Assembly: GCA_019694685.1 (NCBI GenBank)
Contig: JAIBBM010000026.1
Location: 1-59,267, forward strand
Source: Leptospirales bacterium
GTDB taxonomy: Bacteria; Spirochaetota; Leptospiria; Leptospirales; Leptonemataceae
Direction of reading: 5' to 3'
Length of the DNA: 59,267 nucleotides
Shown: piece by piece, positions 1-8,900 of the stretch
Layout of the letters: the number at the start of each line of letters is the position of its first letter
How positions within the stretch are numbered: the stretch's first letter is position 1
Translations under genes and position numbers: made by a program
Notes under the pieces: model-generated
Database searches by the model: none
Told to the model about the DNA's origin: nothing
What the model saw: the letters and a program-made list of their open reading frames with translations, nothing else

Positions 1-1236
1 GCAGGATCAGCACCACAGGTACAAAGACCAATATCTGCCTGGACACTGCGAGGATGGTTGCCGTCTTGCCGTGTCCGATTGCCTGGAAGAAAGTGAGTCC
101 GTTGAAAACTCCCGCCATCAGAGGCAGAGTTACAATGAGTATGCGAAAATTTAGAACGTCAGTGTCCGTGATGGCCGTGTCCGGCAGCATCCATCCAAGG
201 ACCGTGCGCGAGAACATTGTCAAAGGAAGCCAGATCAATGCCATGAAAGCAGTGCCACCGATGCTGAAGACACGCAGGGCTTCTATCACTCGGGCGTACT
301 GGCGAGCTCCAAAGTTAATGCCAATGACAGGCTGGAGAGCGCGAACAAGCCCCATAACCGGATAAACACACAGAAACAGGATGCGAAGTCCTGTCCCCAT
401 CAAGGCAACATCCTTCTCAGTACCGTGCGCCGCGATCAAACGGAAAACAAAGATCTGCTGCAAAACACCCATTCCTTGTAAAATAAAACTGGAAAGGCCA
501 ATCGAGATAATTCGTTTAAAAATTTTAGGATCGTATGCAAAAAGAGACACGGGTTCTCTCACACTCGACTTACCGGACCTAAAATAGACGGCGCCTGCAG
601 CTGCAAGAGCAACCATTGCTACGTTAGTCGCAAGTGCTGAGCCGCGAATACCCAGACCGAATGTGCGGATAAAAAGAGGATTGAGCGCAACATTTACAAC
701 TGTGCTGACCGCAAGAATCTTCATCGCGGTACGCATTCTCCCTTCAGCGCGCACCAGCATGTTCGCTGAGATTGCGTAAACTGTGACTGGAAAGAACAAG
801 GAAAGAACCGAAAAATACTGGGCACCCAGACGCAACGGTTCGCCGGATCCGCCCATCCAATGCAAAAATAATTCGGGAAGACTGCGCCGGCTGCAGCCAT
901 CGGGAGAGTAGCGATGATTGCAAGAGAGCCTGTGAGCCCTGAAAGTCTTTTGTGAAGCGCGGAATCGCCGGCACCGATTGCAATGGATAGGAGCGAACCG
1001 CCGCCAGAGCCAAGCATCGCGGCCACACCCATGGGAATACTTGCAAGAGGAAAAGCGAGAGACACCCCGGCAACCGCCTGCTCTCCCACAAGCTGCCCAA
1101 TGAAAATTACATCAACGAAAGTGTTGAGAGCATAGAAAGACATGCCGACGATTGCCGGCCATGCCAGATCTACCATGAGGCGCCAGAGGCCGCCTCTCAG
1201 TATATAATCTTCTGTGTCTTTAAACCCTGACGACAC
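1..1236 (-). pseudogene. MATE-family efflux transporter, frameshifted and cut by the window edge
   Basis: A multidrug/toxin extrusion (MATE) type membrane transporter, which in this family exchanges Na+ or H+ for organic cations. The N-terminal half (about 1236 to 872) reads LAWPAIVGMSFYALNTFVD followed by FIGQLVGEQAVAG, typical of MATE helix 1-2. Near 869-877 the frame is lost; one base over restores a clean continuation (LHWMGGSGEPLRLGAQYF, then ISANMLVRAEGRMRTAMKIL and NPLFIRTFGLGIRGSALATN) that stays open to base 1. This is one lost base in an otherwise intact gene, so it is either a true pseudogene or a sequencing error. The start is uncertain: GTG at 1236 directly follows the stop of the upstream gene; TTG at 1293 would overlap that gene. 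The C-terminal end lies outside the window. Confidence 0.8.
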
Positions 1237-1237
1237 G

Positions 1238-1996
1238 TCAGAGATTGATCTGCCACTCGTTGCGGCGGTTTCTCTTGTCGTAGTACGATGCAATCAACAT
1301 GTCCATGCTGTAAAGCGCCGTGCGAAGATTTAGATAGATCAATCGAAGGGCACGCAGCTGGATTTCAGGAGAAGTAGCTTCCAGTGTGATGGCAGGAGCG
1401 CCAGGAGATGGCATGGAGAAGTTGTGACGATGCGTTTCGAGTTCCACCATCTGCACGTTTGGATAATACAATCTCATCAACTTGCGTGTCCACTGATCCG
1501 GATGATAGACGTTACGCGTCATTGAGTCCATCACAAGACAGGTCAATTTGGACGAGCCATCTGCAGGTAGATCATACGTAAGACTGAGAACTTTCTTGGA
1601 GTTCACATAATCCCCTTCTCTCCACGCGCCGGGGACATCTTCCAGAACGATTTCCTGGTAGTATTGAAGACGCGGATAGAGCTGCATCAAACGCTTGTGC
1701 TTGAGTTCAACGTCTGTCACTGCAATCTTCACGTTCTGAATTTCAATGGTAAGAAGGCGTTCAATCTCTTCGCGGTATTGCTTTTCCTGAGGGTTATTGC
1801 CGATTGCGTTTTCTGACATAATCGGACGGCCATCCGACGGAACCTGTGCGGTTCTGGTTGCAGGATTCAAGCAACGTCTGGCCTTATCCTCCGACTCTTT
1901 CGCCGGCTGCGGCGCAGTTTGCGTTGTTTCCGCGAAGCGAGGAAATGCCACACCCAGAAGGGCGGCAACAAACGCAGATATAAAGGCACGTCTCAT
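1238..1996 (-). CDS. exported protein of unknown function
   Basis: 252 residues, not recognised. The start is placed at the ATG at 1996 because a GGGAG ribosome-binding site lies 7-8 bases upstream and the protein then begins with a signal peptide (MRRAFISAFVAALLGVAFP, cut near FAE/TT). Residues about 75-252 look like a folded domain with conserved-looking aromatic and charged segments (LMQLYPRLQYYQEIVLEDV, WTRKLMRLYYPNVQMVELE) and a helical C-terminus. No catalytic motif or lipobox is visible. The stop abuts the MATE gene, so the two may be cotranscribed. Probably periplasmic. Confidence 0.7.
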   Translation of the reverse strand: MRRAFISAFVAALLGVAFPRFAETTQTAPQPAKESEDKARRCLNPATRTAQVPSDGRPIMSENAIGNNPQEKQYREEIERLLTIEIQNVKIAVTDVELKHKRLMQLYPRLQYYQEIVLEDVPGAWREGDYVNSKKVLSLTYDLPADGSSKLTCLVMDSMTRNVYHPDQWTRKLMRLYYPNVQMVELETHRHNFSMPSPGAPAITLEATSPEIQLRALRLIYLNLRTALYSMDMLIASYYDKRNRRNEWQINL

Positions 1997-2100
1997 GGTC
2001 GATATCTCCCGTATGTATGTGTCGGCCCGACTACCCCACAATAAAAAGCGGCCGAACAAAAAAACACAAGGACTTAAAGAAATTTTTGGAAACGTCGAAG

Positions 2101-2472
2101 CTAGCCCGTCGCAGGCTTGAGATTGCAGAGACGGATGACAGTGCGATAGAAATTAGCCAGAATCACAATGTTCTGACTGGGATTGAGGCCGCAGGAGACT
2201 GCCAGGATGGCCACTACACAGTTGTTCACTGATTCTTCATAGTAGTGCGTATGGGTCACTTCCCCGGGAACGATGTAATCCTCCCCATAAAGACCAGCAT
2301 TCACGTTTTCCGGGCACTTGGCCATGTTGATGATGATTGCTTCGCGCAACCTTCCCTGGGTTTCCTTTCTGGTAATCACCTTCTGACCGCGAATCGCAGT
2401 CAGACCGTCTTCACCCATCCATGCACAGGATGCAGCCAACACGAACGCGAAAAAGGGAGCCAGAAGCCGCAT
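2101..2472 (-). CDS. small lipoprotein
   Basis: 123 residues. The ATG at 2472 is preceded by GGAAG and gives an N-terminus MRLLAPFFAFVLAASC, a lipoprotein signal with lipobox AASC, so the mature protein would start at Cys16 and be membrane anchored. The mature part contains three further cysteines (in ESVNNC, LAVSC and RLCNL). It resembles the short leptospiral lipoproteins with a C-x(8-10)-SC pattern but no named family is assigned with certainty. It diverges from alaS; the two starts are 93 bases apart with a perfect 11-bp inverted repeat between them. Confidence 0.7.
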   Translation of the reverse strand: MRLLAPFFAFVLAASCAWMGEDGLTAIRGQKVITRKETQGRLREAIIINMAKCPENVNAGLYGEDYIVPGEVTHTHYYEESVNNCVVAILAVSCGLNPSQNIVILANFYRTVIRLCNLKPATG

Positions 2473-2496
2473 TTCTTCCAGACTCGGCAAGCACGC

Positions 2497-2540
2497 AAGG
2501 CCTGCCACAAATTTACAAATTCTGCTTTATGGCAGGCCTT
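2497..2540. promoter_or_regulatory. perfect 11-bp inverted repeat upstream of alaS
   Basis: AAGGCCTGCCA at 2497-2507 is repeated as its exact reverse complement TGGCAGGCCTT at 2530-2540, separated by 22 AT-rich bases that contain a TACAAA (2514-2519) resembling a -10 box. It sits 26 bases before the alaS ATG and 24 bases before the divergent lipoprotein ATG. E. coli AlaRS represses its own gene by binding a palindrome around the alaS promoter, so an operator is one reading. A transcript hairpin is another. It has no U-tract placed for a terminator of either gene. Confidence 0.6.
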
Positions 2541-2565
2541 CCAAAAAAGTTTCTTAAAAAAGCGC

Positions 2566-5451
2566 ATGTCACCAAAACAGAAGAAACCCACCGCATCCGC
2601 CCCCGGGGCCAAAAAGAAAGTTCCAGCCGATCTACCGAAAGAGGCGTGGTCTGCGGCGCGCATTCGCAAGCTGTGGATGGATTTTTTCAAAAGCAAGAAG
2701 CACATGGTTCTGCCCAGCGCGAGCCTCTTGCCTTCCGGAGATCCAACACTCCTGTTCAACACTGCCGGAATGGTGCCCTTCAAAGCTTACTTCGCAGGAA
2801 CAGAAAAGCCGCCCTCCCCTCGAGTGGCCACGATTCAAAAATGCCTTCGCACAACAGATCTTGAATCCGTTGGAAAGACAGAGAGACACTGTACTTTTTT
2901 TGAAATGCTCGGCAATTTCAGCTTCGGAGATTATTTCAAACGCGAATCCATTCAGTGGGCCTATGAGTTTTCACTGAAGCATTTAAACCTCGATCCAGAA
3001 AAGATCTACATTACAGTCTATCAAGACGACGACGAAGCAGAAGAAATCTGGCACAAAGAAGTCGGCGTTCCTATGAACAGAATTCGCAGACTTGGAAAGG
3101 ACGCAAACTGGTGGGGGCCTGCTGGAGATTCAGGAGCCTGCGGACCATGCTCGGAACTCTACCTCGACAGAGGAGAAGAACGCTGCAATCGCAAACCAGA
3201 CGCGTCCTGCGGCCCTGGTTGTTCGTGCGATCGGTTCATGGAATACTGGAACCTTGTGTTCAATCAATTTCACCAGGACACTTCTGGAAAACTTCATCCA
3301 CTCCCCATGACTGGAATAGACACCGGAGCCGGGCTTGAGCGAATCACAATGCTCAAACTGGAAGAAAACTCAGTCTACGACACGGATGAAATGAAACAAA
3401 TCATCCGCTTCATAGAAGGACTCACGGAAACACTGCGCGAAGATAAGAAAAAAGTCGAATACGATCCAACCAACAAGCATACAGCACCTTCCTTTCGCGT
3501 ACTCACAGATCACACGCGAGCAACCACCTTCGCACTGTCAGACGGAATCTATCCCGATAACACAGGAAGGGGATACGTCATTCGCAGAATCATTCGCCGT
3601 GGACTCCTGTTCGCACAGGAAATCGGAATCAAACAACCAATCATGTATCGACTCGTACCTGAGATGGTTCGGATCTTTGGACCTTTTTATCCTGCACTCA
3701 AGGAACGCGCAGGTGAAATCGAACTTGTGATTCGCAAAGAAGAAGAAAGATTCCTTCGCACACTCGAACAGGGGCTGGCTCGTTTCAAAGAATACATGGC
3801 CGCCTTTCAGGCAGCAAAATCGCCCGTCTTTGGCGGAGCAGAAGCGTTCAGATTGTATGATACATACGGCTTCCCTCTTGAAATGACAGTGGAGCTTGCA
3901 GAAAAACAAGGTCTCACTACGGACATGAAAGGCTTCGAAGCCTGCATGCAAGAACAAAGAGACAGAGCGCATGCGCACACTGCATTCAAAGACTGGTCTT
4001 TTCCAGCGGATTTCAAATCTCCGGGAGAGAGTTCATTCACAGGTTATGAGCGCATGCAGGATTCTGCGAAGGTGCAGGCTATCTTGATTCTTCGCACAAA
4101 GGGAGAATCCACGGACGCGGAGTCTGTTCCAAGCATAGAAGCCAAGGACGGACCTTCTCAGGCAATCCTGGTATTCGATCATACTCCTTTTTATCCGGAA
4201 GGCGGCGGTCAGCTCGGGGATACGGGACAAATCACCTCAGGGCAGAATGTATTCACTGTGCTCGACACAAAAAAGAAGCAAGGCCTGATTCTCCATATTG
4301 GAGAGATCACTCACGGCAAAGTATCCGTGGGCGATTCGGTGGAGTTGCATGTAGATTCGGAAAGGCGTGAGAATCTCACTCACCATCACAGTGCCACTCA
4401 TTTGCTGAACAAATCTTTACGCGATACGCTCGGGCATCATGTTTCGCAAACTGGTTCGCTGGTTTCGCCTGACTACCTGAGATTCGATTTTTCGCACGGG
4501 GAAAAAATTCCCGCAGATATCCTGCGCAAAGTGGAAGAACATGTCAACGCAGCCATCGCGAAGAAAGCAGCAGTGGATGCGCGCATCATGCCGATTGACC
4601 AGGCAAAGACAGCCGGAGCAGTCGCCACGTTTGGAGAAAAATACGGAACAGAAGTGCGCGTCATTTCCATGGGAGAGGATGGAAAGCTTTCGCGAGAGCT
4701 ATGCGGTGGGTGTCACGTTCCCAATACCGGAAACATTCAGTACTTCCACATCGTAAAAGAAAGTAGTCCGGGTGCGGGCAATAGAAGGATCGAGGCAGTG
4801 GCGGGCTCGGCTGCGGCCAGATTCTTTGAGGAAGCCATTGCGAAACTGACAAAAGCCATATCAGCGCACAACGATCAGGTGCATGCATCAACCTTGAGTG
4901 CAGATGAAAAGAAGGCGTTCCTCATAGAGCAAAAAGCAACCACAGAGGAAAAATCGAGGCTCCTGGGAATGGGAGCGGCCGGAGTGTCTCCTCTTACTTC
5001 TCTTCTGGAACAGGATGCTGTGGCGCTTGAGAAAGCGGCGCGCGAATACTCCAAGCTCTCGCGCAAAACCCAGGGAGGAGCAACCCTTTCCGCGGAGGAA
5101 GTCGAGCTAGAAAAGCTCGGAGACCTGGAATTCTGCGCGCGCACATTTGAAGGTGTTTCACCCGAAAATGTCAAACAGCTCGGAGATTCGCTGAAAGAAA
5201 AGCATCGCAAATTCTGTGGCCTGTTTGGGTTGAAAACGGATAAAGGCCCGGTGCTGATCTTCATGGCAAACCGGGGTGCGGTCGAAGCCGGTGTTGACTG
5301 TGGTAAACTCATTCGCGAAGCCTCCGGCCTCATAGGAGGCGGCGGGGGCGGCAAACCAGAAATGGCGCAGGCTGGCGGCAAGGACGCATCCGGCCTCGAA
5401 AGCGCCGTGCAGCGTGCGAAGGGTCTGTTGAAAGAAAGCTTGCACTCCTGA
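2566..5451 (+). CDS. alaS: alanine--tRNA ligase
   Basis: 961 residues, charges tRNA-Ala with alanine and edits mis-charged Ser/Gly. The order is standard: class II aminoacylation core (RKLWMDFFKSKKHMVLPSAS, LFNTAGMVPFKAYF, RHCTFFEMLGNFSFGDYFK), tRNA-recognition region (IYPDNTGRGYVIRRIIRRG), editing domain with zinc ligands (THHHSATHLLNKSLRD; LCGGCHVPNTG), and a C-Ala tail with the GGGGGGKPEMAQAGG motif. The core carries the C-x(6)-CGPGCSC insertion. The ATG at 2566 is chosen because the core should begin soon after a short Lys/Pro-rich leader; no good Shine-Dalgarno is visible. The frame is open upstream to 2245 but that part overlaps the divergent lipoprotein. yajQ follows after 22 bases. 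Confidence 0.96.
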   Translation: MSPKQKKPTASAPGAKKKVPADLPKEAWSAARIRKLWMDFFKSKKHMVLPSASLLPSGDPTLLFNTAGMVPFKAYFAGTEKPPSPRVATIQKCLRTTDLESVGKTERHCTFFEMLGNFSFGDYFKRESIQWAYEFSLKHLNLDPEKIYITVYQDDDEAEEIWHKEVGVPMNRIRRLGKDANWWGPAGDSGACGPCSELYLDRGEERCNRKPDASCGPGCSCDRFMEYWNLVFNQFHQDTSGKLHPLPMTGIDTGAGLERITMLKLEENSVYDTDEMKQIIRFIEGLTETLREDKKKVEYDPTNKHTAPSFRVLTDHTRATTFALSDGIYPDNTGRGYVIRRIIRRGLLFAQEIGIKQPIMYRLVPEMVRIFGPFYPALKERAGEIELVIRKEEERFLRTLEQGLARFKEYMAAFQAAKSPVFGGAEAFRLYDTYGFPLEMTVELAEKQGLTTDMKGFEACMQEQRDRAHAHTAFKDWSFPADFKSPGESSFTGYERMQDSAKVQAILILRTKGESTDAESVPSIEAKDGPSQAILVFDHTPFYPEGGGQLGDTGQITSGQNVFTVLDTKKKQGLILHIGEITHGKVSVGDSVELHVDSERRENLTHHHSATHLLNKSLRDTLGHHVSQTGSLVSPDYLRFDFSHGEKIPADILRKVEEHVNAAIAKKAAVDARIMPIDQAKTAGAVATFGEKYGTEVRVISMGEDGKLSRELCGGCHVPNTGNIQYFHIVKESSPGAGNRRIEAVAGSAAARFFEEAIAKLTKAISAHNDQVHASTLSADEKKAFLIEQKATTEEKSRLLGMGAAGVSPLTSLLEQDAVALEKAAREYSKLSRKTQGGATLSAEEVELEKLGDLEFCARTFEGVSPENVKQLGDSLKEKHRKFCGLFGLKTDKGPVLIFMANRGAVEAGVDCGKLIREASGLIGGGGGGKPEMAQAGGKDASGLESAVQRAKGLLKESLHS

Positions 5452-5473
5452 TGCCAGGAGGTCATCAGAGTGC

Positions 5474-5965
5474 ATGGCCACGGAATATTCTTTCGATATC
5501 AGCTCCAAGGTTGACCGTCAGGAATTGACCAACGCACTCGATGCAGTGCGCAAAGAAGTTGAAAACAGATTCGATTTCAAAGGGTCCCCTGTTACGATCG
5601 ACCTTGAGAAAGACACGTTGAACCTGGAAGCCCAGGATGAAATGAAGCTCAAGCAACTCATTGATGTCATTCAATCCAAGCTCGTAAAAAGAAACATCAG
5701 CCTCAAAGCGTTCAAGTTCGGCCCGTTTGAATCCAATGTAAGCGGAAAGTTTAAATGCAAAACGGAAATTCAAAGCGGACTCAATCAGGAACAATGCAAG
5801 AAGATCACCAAAATTATTAAAGAATCTAAACTAAAGGTTCAATCGCGAATCCAGGAAGACCAGGTTCGTGTAACCGGAAAGGACAGAGACGAGCTGCAGG
5901 CAATCATCCGCATGATCAAAGAAGCAAACTTCGATTTTGACACCAGCTTTTCCAACTACCGTTAG
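5474..5965 (+). CDS. yajQ: YajQ-family nucleotide-binding protein (UPF0234)
   Basis: 163 residues, the usual family length. It opens with the YajQ signature YSFDISSKVDRQELTNALD followed by NRFDFKG and ends in IRMIKEANFDFDTSFSNYR. YajQ proteins have two ferredoxin-like folds; some bind cyclic di-GMP and act with a transcription factor, others bind RNA or tRNA, and the role here is not established. A strong AGGAGG lies 11 bases before the ATG. It sits 22 bases after alaS and abuts the following TPR gene (TAG then ATG), so alaS-yajQ-TPR looks like one operon. Confidence 0.93.
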   Translation: MATEYSFDISSKVDRQELTNALDAVRKEVENRFDFKGSPVTIDLEKDTLNLEAQDEMKLKQLIDVIQSKLVKRNISLKAFKFGPFESNVSGKFKCKTEIQSGLNQEQCKKITKIIKESKLKVQSRIQEDQVRVTGKDRDELQAIIRMIKEANFDFDTSFSNYR

Positions 5966-6913
5966 ATGACATCTGCCCAGGAAGCCCAGGAAGCTCTCGC
6001 CGCGGGCGAATTTGCGCGAGCAAAAGACATTTACGGCTCTCTGCTCGAAGAATACCCGGAGGAGTCGGACTACATCTGCGGATTTTACACATCCGCATAC
6101 TGGGACAATCGCCACAGCATGATCCTGGAAGCGCCTCCAGGCAAGGCGCGGGGCAGCGCGCTGGTGGAAGCGTGGGATCAGTTTGAGGCACTTGCAAACG
6201 ACAAAGAATTCTCGGGACTTTCCAGCTTTCGAACTGCGATGAGGTCCATTCTGGGGCGCGCGGCAGAAGAATTCCGCCTATCGTTCCAGGATAGTGGACT
6301 GACCCATGATTCGCGCACTCTTGCGGAATTGGGCAGATGCCTCATTCGCATTGAGGATTATGCAAACGCTGCGGAGATTCTTCATTTCGCACGAAAGGTG
6401 CGATCCACACCTGAAGTTCTCTTTCTACTGGGAGAGGCCCTATGTGCGAGCGCAGCCGGAGATCCCGAGACTCTTGCAAAAGGGCTCAGCTACTATCGCG
6501 ATGCGTTTATTCTAGAACCGGACATCATAGATCCATCTCTCATCGCCTCTCATCCTGCTTCAGACGTATTCACGCGAGTCTACGAAGAAAAAGATCAGAA
6601 CAAAGAACTTGCCTCCGTGTGGTTTCCGGCAAAGCTCATGTCTCTGGCACAACGCCTGCCTCTGCGAAGACTTTTGCCGGAGGAAGTCAAAGAAATCAGC
6701 AAAGACCTGGCCAGACTCAGCCCGGATTTAGAGCGTGTGGTTGAAAAATACAAGGAGAGAGTGCGCGCACGTATCTGCTTCTTCATCCTGGTTCTGTTGC
6801 AGCATCATTACCTGCACGACTACAATGAAGAAGCAATCCAGGAACTGGAAACGCGCCTGGCCGAACTGGACGCTCACCTGTACAAAGAGTACCGCGATTA
6901 CTTGCACGGTTGA
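5966..6913 (+). CDS. TPR-type helical repeat protein, function unknown
   Basis: 315 residues, cytoplasmic (no signal peptide or membrane segment). Residues 1-35 and about 120-165 read as tetratricopeptide-like helix pairs (AQEALAAGEFARAKDIYGSL; LAELGRCLIRIEDYANAAEI), the second followed by VLFLLGEALCASAAGD. The C-terminal third is long helices rich in Leu/Glu. Such proteins are scaffolds for protein contacts. The start codon directly follows the yajQ stop, so translation is probably coupled. It ends 11 bases before the probable true end of the convergent YceK-like gene. Confidence 0.75.
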   Translation: MTSAQEAQEALAAGEFARAKDIYGSLLEEYPEESDYICGFYTSAYWDNRHSMILEAPPGKARGSALVEAWDQFEALANDKEFSGLSSFRTAMRSILGRAAEEFRLSFQDSGLTHDSRTLAELGRCLIRIEDYANAAEILHFARKVRSTPEVLFLLGEALCASAAGDPETLAKGLSYYRDAFILEPDIIDPSLIASHPASDVFTRVYEEKDQNKELASVWFPAKLMSLAQRLPLRRLLPEEVKEISKDLARLSPDLERVVEKYKERVRARICFFILVLLQHHYLHDYNEEAIQELETRLAELDAHLYKEYRDYLHG

Positions 6914-6924
6914 ATGCGGAAGCG

Positions 6925-7726
6925 CTATTCTGAAAGAACCTTACCCGCGTCCGGATTCACGTAGTAAAGACTGCCAAAATGATTTCTTGCAATGCAATCC
7001 CCTTTGCATGCAGGGAAAGCGTCATTGCCACATGCGGTTGATGGCCATGGACTGCACGTTGTCATCCCCTCGCGTTCCGCCGTCCGGCAAACAGTACTGA
7101 AAGGTTTCATTGCGATAGGGTCGCTCTCTCTTGTAGACGCCTTTGACTCGAATCAAGCCGAGAGTCCTCCACGAAACGCCTCCGCTGCGCCCTAGAGAAA
7201 AAAGGCCAGAGGCCTCCTCGCGCGTGGCGCAATGCAAATAGCAGCCTGGAACGCCGGCTTCCAGATTCTTCACGGGAAGGTGAATCAATTTGTACGTGGA
7301 ATTGTCCGACTGCTGCGCGTCCCGCGAAGCTGGAGGAAAGGGGTTCTGTCCATCCTCGAGCGAATAGTTACCCTGAAGCAAGAGTAAATCCAGCACTGGA
7401 GGCAGAACCAGACGAACATAGGGATTCCCCTGTCGTTCGAATGCATGATCCTTGCTTTGAGCAAAGGCGGCTAACGGTAAGGTCGCAGGAAGAATCAGAG
7501 TGTCCAGGACAGCACTGAAAGGCAAATCAATGAACATCAAAGTCTGAACCAGACCGGCCAGGGGATTGTGCGCATGAGGATCATACCCCAAACTTGTTCT
7601 TACCCCCGAATACAGAACCGGCTGATAGCGATCCTTGTAGTTGGTCAAAGTGAGAACCGTCATGCAATTCGAAACCACTGCAAACAGGAGGACGCACGCG
7701 AAAATGCGCGGCGCAACACTCTTCAT
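6925..7726 (-). pseudogene. YceK/YidQ-like lipoprotein, probable frameshift near the 3' end
   Basis: The intact frame (7726 to 7022, 234 residues) begins with a lipoprotein signal, lipobox VSNC at Cys21, followed by the YceK-type core: Y-x-G, then DLPFSAVLDTLILPATLP. The function of YceK lipoproteins is not known. The annotated frame stops at TGA 7022-7024 after NRMWQ, but the neighbouring frame continues without a stop to 6925 and reads like protein (CGNDAFPACKGDCIARNHFG, SLYYVNPDAGKVLSE). A single missing base near 7025-7032 would join them and bring the gene to 11 bases from its convergent neighbour. The start overlaps the stop of the upstream lipoprotein (ATGA). If the frameshift is not real, the gene is 7022-7726. 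Confidence 0.65.
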
Positions 7727-8115
7727 TGTTCTTTGGAAAGCTCCATGGTTTCTGAGGAAGTGGACGGATGAAGGGAGATATTGTTCCCGGAAATCTTATA
7801 CGAAATAGTGTAATTTGCCTCTTTGTCAAACCAGGCGCCCTTGCGCGTATCGTTGTCATAGCGATACTCCTGGGTCTGGTGCACGCGAATCACAGGGCCT
7901 TCCACAGTCATACTTCCTTTGGTTCCGCCAATCATCACGTTGTTAAAGGAAAAGGTTCTCTGCTGATAGGAGTCTTTCGTGAATATGAATTCGACGTCTA
8001 CGATGAGAACCGACCCGCGCCATGTACCGATCAGCTCAGAATCGGCGACCGGTTCCTTTTTGCCGCAGGCGAAAGAGGAAAAAACTAAAAGAGAAGTTAG
8101 TAGAATGCGAATCAT
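7723..8115 (-). CDS. small lipoprotein, function unknown
   Basis: 130 residues. ATG at 8115 gives MIRILLTSLLVFSSFACG, a lipoprotein signal with lipobox SFAC at Cys17. The mature protein has the look of a lipocalin-like or beta-rich small domain (LIGTWRGSVLIVDVEFIFTK, then YTISYKISGNNISLHPS), where an opening GxW after the lipid anchor is typical of such folds; this is only an impression. No clear ribosome-binding site is seen. Its stop overlaps the start of the YceK-like gene by four bases, so the two form an operon. Confidence 0.72.
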   Translation of the reverse strand: MIRILLTSLLVFSSFACGKKEPVADSELIGTWRGSVLIVDVEFIFTKDSYQQRTFSFNNVMIGGTKGSMTVEGPVIRVHQTQEYRYDNDTRKGAWFDKEANYTISYKISGNNISLHPSTSSETMELSKEQ

Positions 8116-8132
8116 GGTTTTTAAAAGATAGA

Positions 8133-8154
8133 CCGCCCGCAGAATGGCAGGCGG
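8133..8154 (-). terminator. rho-independent terminator of the gene ending at 8171
   Basis: On the minus-strand transcript an 8-bp stem (CCGCCUGC/GCGGGCGG, one G-U pair, 6-base loop) is followed by a weak U-rich stretch (ucuaucuuuu). In the plus orientation the same stem would have a C-A mismatch, which supports the minus orientation. It lies 16 bases after the stop. Confidence 0.6.
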
Positions 8155-8170
8155 CCCCGGAGTGATTGAA

Positions 8171-8812
8171 TCACTTACCGTCGAGAAGGTGCTGAATGAT
8201 ACCGTTGTATACGATTGGGAAGTTGCCCAGAGCAACTTTTTCGTCGTCTACCATTGTGTCAGAGCTTTCGATGTAATCGAGAATCTCTTTGCTTTCGATA
8301 TCATAGATACCGCCCCAGCTGTTTACTACTACAGTTTTAGGTGCCATACCAGCAGATCCATGTGAGTGAACTGCGATGATGTACTTGAACTTGTAACCAG
8401 CAGGAATCAGGTTCAAGCTAACTAGCTTGCTGAGGATTCCAGTCATGGTTGTGGACAGAGAAGAAGCTACAGTTGCAGCCGGACCAGTCATAGTCCATGT
8501 TCCAGCTTTTGCCTGAGAAGAAATCGCTTCTGCCAGTTCGTAAGAGAGGTTTCCTACCTGATCAAACAGTTGCTGACCGGATACTACTTTCTTTCCAAAT
8601 TTAGCTGCAATGCCAGCGCTTACGCTGATTCCTTGAGTCTTAGAATCACCAGAGATTCCAGCGTGCGAAAGGTTGATTGGGAACAGGAATGCAGGTGCAT
8701 TGTCCGCTACCGGAACCGGGAACTTCGCTTTTGAATTCGTGATGATGGACGGTCCACATCCAGCCAGCAGAAGAGCTGCGGAAAGGACTGCCGTAGTTGC
8801 CTTATTGAACAT
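8171..8812 (-). CDS. lipoprotein, function unknown
   Basis: 213 residues. ATG at 8812 has an excellent CGGAGG 8 bases upstream and gives MFNKATTAVLSAALLLAGC with lipobox LAGC. The mature domain includes an N-terminal Pro-rich stretch, a Ser/Thr-rich middle (TWTMTGPAATVASSLSTTMT) and a segment KYIIAVHSHGSAGMAPKTVV, ending in LLDGK. No known family is recognised. It has its own strong ribosome-binding site, a 5' hairpin and a terminator, as expected for an abundant lipoprotein transcribed alone. Confidence 0.75.
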   Translation of the reverse strand: MFNKATTAVLSAALLLAGCGPSIITNSKAKFPVPVADNAPAFLFPINLSHAGISGDSKTQGISVSAGIAAKFGKKVVSGQQLFDQVGNLSYELAEAISSQAKAGTWTMTGPAATVASSLSTTMTGILSKLVSLNLIPAGYKFKYIIAVHSHGSAGMAPKTVVVNSWGGIYDIESKEILDYIESSDTMVDDEKVALGNFPIVYNGIIQHLLDGK

Positions 8813-8842
8813 TGAATATCCTCCGAGATCAATGACCCCGAA

Positions 8843-8858
8843 TGGGGCCAGAACCGAG
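8843..8858 (-). other. short hairpin in the leader of the lipoprotein at 8171-8812
   Basis: Minus-strand GGCCCC and GGGGUC pair (one G-U) around a tiny loop, about 15 bases before the CGGAGG ribosome-binding site. It could be the end of the upstream DUF1554 transcript (no U-tract follows) or an mRNA-stabilising leader hairpin. Coordinates are approximate. Confidence 0.35.
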
Positions 8859-8900
8859 GTATGCCGGGGGTCTTTTACAGGGCAAGGAAATAAACAGAAT

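Noticed and set aside
2245..2565. N-terminal extension of AlaRS by 107 residues
   Set aside because: The open frame overlaps the divergent lipoprotein gene and the palindrome; the resulting segment does not resemble any AlaRS leader.
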